DNA of 64,000 bases from Candidatus Gastranaerophilales bacterium (GTDB lineage: Bacteria > Cyanobacteriota > Vampirovibrionia > Gastranaerophilales > Gastranaerophilaceae), in contig CALVFT010000002.1 of NCBI GenBank assembly GCA_944326915.1, forward strand, positions 62,001-126,000, read 5' to 3'. Under the pieces are notes generated by a model. The model worked only from the letters and a program-made list of their open reading frames with translations. It ran no database searches and was not told where the DNA came from. Numbering within the stretch: position 1 is the stretch's first letter; the number at the start of each line of letters is the position of its first letter. Shown in pieces: positions 59,315 through 64,000 of this stretch. The translations under genes were made by a program, and so were the position numbers.

Positions 59315-60679
59315 ATGAAAATAGTTATTTTAGGCGGTGTAGCTGCAGGAGCAAAAGCTGCTGCTAAAGCAAAAAGATTATTACCGGATGCAGAAATTGA
59401 TTTATACACAGATGATACACATGTTTCATACTCTTCATGCGGCCTTCCTTATTATATAGAAGGTAATTTTGAAGATTATCAGATGCTTTTAGTCAGATCT
59501 CCAGAAGAATTTGAACAGAAAGGTATTCATATTCATCTAAAATCAAAAGCAATAAAAATTCTTCCAAATTCTAAGCAAGTATTAATTGAAAATTTGGAGG
59601 ATAATAATTCATATCTTGTAAAATATGACAAGTTAATTATTGCGGTTGGAGCAAGGCCAATTATTCCAGATATTAAGAATGTCAATTTGCCTAATATATT
59701 TACTTTAAGAAAAATTGAAGATGGCATAAATATTAAGCAAATGGCTTTAAAATCAAAAAAAGTTGTAATTGTTGGCGGTGGATACATTGGTATGGAACTT
59801 TTAGAGGCATTTGTAAGACAAAATTTGGATGTAACTCTAATAGAAAATTCTAAACATGTTATGCCTTCTTTAGATGATGAAATTTCTGAATTGATTGAAA
59901 CTCAGTTGGAGTCAATTAATAATGGTCGTTTTAAAATTTTAACATCAGAATTGGTGACAGAATTTTGTGGTGATTTGGATGGTGTTAAGGCAGTCTACAC
60001 AAATTCTGGTAAGTGTATTGATACTGATTTTGTTGTCTTATGTGTAGGTGTAAGACCAAATTCTGAGTTAGCACAAGATGCAGGAATTGAGCTTGGAGAA
60101 ACAGGTGCTATTAAAGTAAATGAAAAAATGGAAACAAATATTCAAGATATATATGCTTGTGGTGACTGTGTAGAAGTAACTTTAGTTATTGATGGCTCAA
60201 AAATCTGGATGCCACTGGGTTCTACTGCTAATAAAGAAGGTAGAACTGCAGCTATGAATGCATCCGGTGTTGAAGATAAATTTTATGGTGTACTAGGATC
60301 TGCTGTTACTAGATGTCTTAATTTAACTATTTCAATGACTGGTTTAACAGAAAAAAGGGCTCAAGCACTAGGTTATAAAACTATTTCAACAATAATTACA
60401 AAATATGATAAAGTTGGATATATGCCTGATGTTAATAATATTACTCTTAAGCTTGTAGCTGATGAAAAAAGTGGATTAATACTGGGTGCGCAAGCTGTGG
60501 GTGCAGGTGATGCAGATAAAAGGATTAATACATTAACTTCTGCAATTCTAGCACATATGACAGTAGATGAATTTTATAAAAATGATTTGACCTACGCTCC
60601 TCCATATTCACCCACAATAGATCCTTTATTGAATGCTGCACAGATACTTACAAGTAAAATAAAAAAGTTAAATAATTAA
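59315..60679 (+). CDS. CoA-disulfide reductase / NADH oxidase family flavoprotein
   Basis: 454 aa. FAD site KIVILGGVAAGAKAAAKAKRL, the redox cysteine in SYSSCGLPYYI (Cys42, single-Cys type), NAD site VVIVGGGYIGMELLEAF, second FAD site IYACGDCVEV and the dimer domain AVGAGDADKRINTL. It uses NAD(P)H to reduce CoA disulfide, persulfide or O2; the sequence does not decide which. ATG 59315 is preferred because the FAD motif starts there; an upstream in-frame start adds nine residues. Overlaps the next convergent gene by 4 bp. Confidence 0.9.
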   Translation: MKIVILGGVAAGAKAAAKAKRLLPDAEIDLYTDDTHVSYSSCGLPYYIEGNFEDYQMLLVRSPEEFEQKGIHIHLKSKAIKILPNSKQVLIENLEDNNSYLVKYDKLIIAVGARPIIPDIKNVNLPNIFTLRKIEDGINIKQMALKSKKVVIVGGGYIGMELLEAFVRQNLDVTLIENSKHVMPSLDDEISELIETQLESINNGRFKILTSELVTEFCGDLDGVKAVYTNSGKCIDTDFVVLCVGVRPNSELAQDAGIELGETGAIKVNEKMETNIQDIYACGDCVEVTLVIDGSKIWMPLGSTANKEGRTAAMNASGVEDKFYGVLGSAVTRCLNLTISMTGLTEKRAQALGYKTISTIITKYDKVGYMPDVNNITLKLVADEKSGLILGAQAVGAGDADKRINTLTSAILAHMTVDEFYKNDLTYAPPYSPTIDPLLNAAQILTSKIKKLNN

Positions 60680-61971
60680 TTTAATGATACAAGATATTTG
60701 CTAATTCCTTCTCCCATAGAAAAGCAACTAGCTTGAACTCTTAGAGCACCTTGTGCCATAAAATCCGCAGATATACATCTACCTGCCACATATAAGTTGT
60801 CTATATCTGCAGACATTAAACTTTCTAATGGCAATGTGTAATCTTTTACCATAACCAATGTAGATTGATCTTTTTTAGCATTATGAACATCAATCGGATA
60901 ATTCGAAACAACGACAGGGTGGTCAAATTGTTTGCCATTTTTTACATCATCAATTGTATAAATATATTTGCCTTTTATACGTCTTGAAACCCTTATTCCA
61001 AGCATATCAGCAATGTTTGAAATATAGCTGTTTTCAAATCCAGGAAAATATATTCTACAAAAATTAGCAAGTCTATAAATGTTTTTTCTCGCTAAAATCA
61101 AGGCTTTTGACATATTTTCTACTCTTAGTGTGTCAGTGTAATCAATTATTCTAGGGCAGTTAAAGGCAATAGTAGAAGGCATTCCAGCGACAGTAAATAT
61201 CTGAAAATAGTTTCTATCGTGATCTTTCAGTATCCCTTTGGCTACAGCATCCTCAAATAAGGGACTTAAAGCCCAGTTTTTATCTTTGTCCCACGTATAA
61301 GCCGTAGATAGATGTATAAACCCATTTGTATCTTCTACGGTTGTGACATTTCTATCTTTATCATAGTCCTTAAGCCAGCTTGCAAAATATGGAACATTAA
61401 CTCCACCCATCATAAATCTTAAGCTAACCGGTTGTTCTTCATGTTTTTCTTCTAAAAATTCGCAACCACATAATTTGCCAATTTCACAATTACCAGTTGC
61501 GTCAATTACATATTTCGTATCGATAGATACGGATAATGCTTTATCTTTACTTTCTATCTTTTCGTTATATACAGATAACATTTCTTTTGAAATAACAATA
61601 GATTTAATACTATTCTCTTTTATTATTATATTTGTAATATGAGTATCAAAGAATACATCAACACCTGCTTCTGCCATAAGGTTATCAAGTGCAATTTTAG
61701 TAAGTTCTGGATTAAACCAGCCAGGGTTATCTTGATATGTTGCCTGTCCGCCCATAGTCTGCAATTCTCCTATAAGACGTTTATAAAAATCAGTATTAAT
61801 CTGATGTTCTCCAGACTTCATTGCAGGTACAACCAAGGCAGATGTAATAGTTCCACCAAGGTGAATACTTTTTTCTATTAAAAGAGTTTTAAGCCCTAAC
61901 TTCCCGGCTGTATAAGCCGCTGCACAGCCCGCTGTGCCTCCTCCAACAACAATAAGATCATATTTATTCAT
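60676..61971 (-). CDS. FAD-dependent oxidoreductase
   Basis: 431 aa. The dinucleotide fold YDLIVVGGGTAGCAAAYTAGKLG, LLIEKSIHLGGTITSALVVP and KYVIDATGNCEIGKLCGCEF place it in the FAD_oxidored group. NLYVAGRCISADFMAQGALRVQASCFSMGEG closes the FAD site near the C-terminus. The substrate is unknown. It has no neighbours on its strand. Confidence 0.85.
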   Translation of the reverse strand: MNKYDLIVVGGGTAGCAAAYTAGKLGLKTLLIEKSIHLGGTITSALVVPAMKSGEHQINTDFYKRLIGELQTMGGQATYQDNPGWFNPELTKIALDNLMAEAGVDVFFDTHITNIIIKENSIKSIVISKEMLSVYNEKIESKDKALSVSIDTKYVIDATGNCEIGKLCGCEFLEEKHEEQPVSLRFMMGGVNVPYFASWLKDYDKDRNVTTVEDTNGFIHLSTAYTWDKDKNWALSPLFEDAVAKGILKDHDRNYFQIFTVAGMPSTIAFNCPRIIDYTDTLRVENMSKALILARKNIYRLANFCRIYFPGFENSYISNIADMLGIRVSRRIKGKYIYTIDDVKNGKQFDHPVVVSNYPIDVHNAKKDQSTLVMVKDYTLPLESLMSADIDNLYVAGRCISADFMAQGALRVQASCFSMGEGISKYLVSLN

Positions 61972-62076
61972 AGTAATTAAATTATATTATTCTTTAAAAA
62001 TTTTGTAAAATTATTTACCAAAATTAAAAAATGTATTTTACTATTTACCATGTATCATATCGTAATATACCAATAA

Positions 62077-63411
62077 TTAATTCTTCTTAATTTTATTTCT
62101 TTTTATATATTTAGAACTTGATTCAAGAATGCTATTATCAACTTTAATTTTATGATTATTAATAATTTCAGTGTTTGATAAATTTAGTTCAGGATCTTTA
62201 TATGTAATACCGGCTTTAGTATTTATTAGCCCAATTTCATAATCAGACAGATCTTCAATAAATTTATTTTCTGAAATTAAATTTTTATTTTTCACAGCAG
62301 CTGTGCCCATAAATTTATTTGAAGATTTATTATATATTTTGCCAATATAAAATCCAGCTTGTAAAAAGGCGTTTCTGATATTTGCTGAATTTGAGTATGT
62401 TAGAATTATTCCATTTTCATCTAAATGTTTATATAGCTCACACATAAATTCATATGACCATAGGCAAGGACATTTTGCTGGAGTAAAAGCATCTAAAAAG
62501 ACAATATCATATTGAAATTTACTCTTCATAAGAACACTTCGCGCATCATTAATCTCTGTTGTAAAGTTAATAACGTTATTTGTAAGGTGTTTAAGAGCTA
62601 TTTTATAACTCTTTGATATATGCTGATAATATATATTATGTAAGAAGGCTTTTATTTTGGATGTTACCCCATAATCATACCTATTAGATTTGATAAATTT
62701 GTATAAATCGATTATAGATTTATCAAAGTAGAGTGAATTTTCTTTATCATTTAATAAATTATTAAACTCTTCATCTGTAAATATTTCAGAATGAGATTCT
62801 AATACTGATAGTAATATAATAAGATTAACAAATTTATGTAATTTATATTTTGGTTCCGTATTTTTCCCTAGCATTCTAGAAATTTTTTCATTATCAAAAG
62901 TTAAACCGCTTTTATCGAATCTATTTTTTTTATTTTTAAAAAATGGTGACAAATAAACTAAATTTTTATCCGTGTCTATAGCATGTATAAATATTTTAGG
63001 AAAACTATTATTAGTATCTATCGTTTCGTTACTTTTAAAAGAATGGAAATTTTTTTCAATTATATTATTTGTATCTATCTTATCGATATTTTCTGAAAAA
63101 ATCTTACTTTTGTCTTTTTTGTTATTAGTATATATCGTTTCGATATTATAATTTTTTCCTTTTTCTTTTTGGGTAAAATTTTCAAAAAAATAATTTAAAA
63201 AACTTTTTGAATTATAACCAATTCCATAACAAATATCTAAAATTTTAATTTCTTTTTTATTATCAAGATATTTTTCTACGTTTGCGGGTAAAATAAATTT
63301 TTCATAAGCTTCAGATAAAGCACCGTATGTTGAGTGGTAAATATCATCTGCCTCCGGGCTGAATAGACCTACAGAACCGTCATTTGTAAAATATGGATAT
63401 AGTTTATACAT
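62077..63411 (-). CDS. MnmC-type tRNA methyltransferase domain protein with a large insertion
   Basis: 444 aa against about 250 for an MnmC methyltransferase domain. FSPEADDIYHSTYGALSEAYEKFI is the start signature, ILDICYGIGYNSKSFL the SAM site, and YDIVFLDAFTPAKCPCLWSYEF with GIILTYSNSANIRNAFLQAGF the catalytic part. This domain finishes mnm5U34 in tRNA; the FAD domain of bifunctional MnmC is absent. Residues about 75-250 are an Asn/Lys/Asp-rich insertion with three (E/D)(T/K)I(D/Y)TNN repeats. The window's neighbouring flavoproteins are not the missing domain. Confidence 0.85.
   Translation of the reverse strand: MYKLYPYFTNDGSVGLFSPEADDIYHSTYGALSEAYEKFILPANVEKYLDNKKEIKILDICYGIGYNSKSFLNYFFENFTQKEKGKNYNIETIYTNNKKDKSKIFSENIDKIDTNNIIEKNFHSFKSNETIDTNNSFPKIFIHAIDTDKNLVYLSPFFKNKKNRFDKSGLTFDNEKISRMLGKNTEPKYKLHKFVNLIILLSVLESHSEIFTDEEFNNLLNDKENSLYFDKSIIDLYKFIKSNRYDYGVTSKIKAFLHNIYYQHISKSYKIALKHLTNNVINFTTEINDARSVLMKSKFQYDIVFLDAFTPAKCPCLWSYEFMCELYKHLDENGIILTYSNSANIRNAFLQAGFYIGKIYNKSSNKFMGTAAVKNKNLISENKFIEDLSDYEIGLINTKAGITYKDPELNLSNTEIINNHKIKVDNSILESSSKYIKRNKIKKN
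63012..63146 (-). repeat. Three short repeats inside the MnmC-type gene
   Basis: On the plus strand, AGTATCTATCGTTTCG (about 63013), TGTATCTATCTTATCG (about 63070) and AGTATATATCGTTTCG (about 63127), spaced about 57 nt, encode the repeated peptides ETIDTNN, DKIDTNN and ETIYTNN in the insertion. Confidence 0.6.
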
Positions 63412-63533
63412 ACTCTTATTATAAAATGGCTTAAAAATAGTTCAAATTCTTTATATATCTTCATTATTGGTGTAATATTAGCTTTTTTTTATATTTTTGA
63501 TATAATACATCTAGTACAGATAAAGAGGAATAT

Positions 63534-64000
63534 ATGAAAATAAGTGTAAAAGTACCGGCTACTACAGCCAATTTGGGACCAGGTTTTGATTGTTTGGGTA
63601 TGGCGTTACCTATTTATAATACTATTACAATTGAGGAAACCGTCCTTCCTGGTACGGGAATTGAGATAAATGTTATTGCTGATACTCAAGAAGCTGATGA
63701 ATTGTCATTAGAACATATTCCATTAGACGAAAATAGTATTGTATACAAAGCCGTTGAGCTTTTATATAATTCTATCGGCCAAACTCCGAGTGAATTAAAA
63801 ATTACGATTCATTCTCAAATTCCTATCACTAGAGGTTTAGGTAGTAGTGCTTCTGTTATTGTAGGAGGTTTATTGGCTGCGAATGAATTATTAGGGCATC
63901 CTGCTGATGAAGCTGCTTTATTGTCAATAGCAACTGAAGTTGAAGGTCATCCTGATAATGTAACTCCTGCAATTATTGGAGGGCTTGTATTGGCCTCTCA
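63534..64000 (+). CDS. thrB: Homoserine kinase (3' partial)
   Basis: 155 residues visible, cut by the window end. VKVPATTANLGPGFDCLGMAL is the ThrB N-terminus, and PITRGLGSSASVIVGGLLAANELLG the GHMP ATP loop; EVEGHPDNVTPAIIGG follows. It phosphorylates homoserine in threonine synthesis. AGAGGA precedes the ATG at 63534. TATAAT lies about 35 nt upstream. Confidence 0.95.
   Translation, partial: MKISVKVPATTANLGPGFDCLGMALPIYNTITIEETVLPGTGIEINVIADTQEADELSLEHIPLDENSIVYKAVELLYNSIGQTPSELKITIHSQIPITRGLGSSASVIVGGLLAANELLGHPADEAALLSIATEVEGHPDNVTPAIIGGLVLAS

Noticed and set aside
63012-63146. Three 16-nt repeats as a small CRISPR array
   Set aside because: The repeats are too short and imperfect, lie inside a coding region, and encode a matching peptide repeat. 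No cas gene is present.

Overview
The window is AT-rich bacterial chromosome, about 30% GC by eye, with short intergenic gaps and mostly AGGAG-type ribosome sites. Several genes point to the cyanobacterial side of the tree, and most plausibly to a non-photosynthetic relative (Melainabacteria/Vampirovibrionia, for example the gut Gastranaerophilales). These are a Tic20-like membrane protein, a RecG with a long N-terminal extension, a Ski2-like DExH helicase, a CHASE2 adenylate cyclase, and SLH-domain surface protein together with the CsaB pyruvyltransferase that anchors such proteins. No photosynthesis gene, rRNA, insertion sequence, prophage or CRISPR array is visible. The assignment to a lineage is inference.

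Layout. 1-4.2 kb: the end of a membrane protein, a well-folded 6S RNA, and a TadZ/CpaE + TadA/CpaF pair whose second member has lost its catalytic residues. 4.3-13 kb: uvrB, then a seven-gene minus-strand operon (ClpX-type zinc finger, HEAT-like protein, ruvX, DUF1292, a six-repeat Clp_N protein, tilS, hpt). 13-20.6 kb: a lipoprotein with lgt, an MFS transporter, pyruvate kinase, the SLH protein, a Cys-rich secreted protein and a uridine kinase-like protein. 20.7-25.9 kb: a 57-aa gene, two glycine-zipper proteins, isocitrate dehydrogenase and a TMEM43-like protein. 26-34.8 kb: serS, a frameshifted small gene, the Ski2-like helicase, a phosphodiester glycosidase, Tic20-like, TPR, rsfS and rpiB. 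34.8-45.4 kb: two asparagine-motif surface-like proteins (one carrying an in-frame TAA), recG, the adenylate cyclase, eda-kdgK-csaB and an EF-hand protein. 45.5-53 kb: tRNA-Leu, a patatin lipase, a GT-C-like protein, a 695-aa flagellin-like-architecture protein, a PLP enzyme and a PilZ protein. 53-64 kb: secY-rplO-rpmD-rpsE, a phosphohexomutase, an orphan sugar ABC permease, a 46-aa gene, two flavoproteins, an MnmC-type methyltransferase and the start of thrB.

The most interesting signals are regulatory. (1) A bipartite element, [GA-rich]G(C/A)AAT(T/C)-N11-ATATACTTTATATATATA, occurs six times with exactly 11 nt between its halves. Five copies sit just upstream of unrelated-looking, signal-peptide-less, low-complexity proteins; the sixth drives a candidate small RNA with its own terminator. 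(2) A sigma-28 (FliA/SigD)-type promoter, TAAAGTT(T/A)-N12-(G/T)CCG(A/T)(A/T)A, occurs three times with the same spacing, before the 695-aa protein and two tiny helical proteins, although no flagellar gene is present in the window. (3) At least three genes have a perfectly spaced promoter whose predicted start site falls on or next to the ATG, so they are probably leaderless. Together these suggest two regulons for an export or surface system that cannot be recognised by homology alone.
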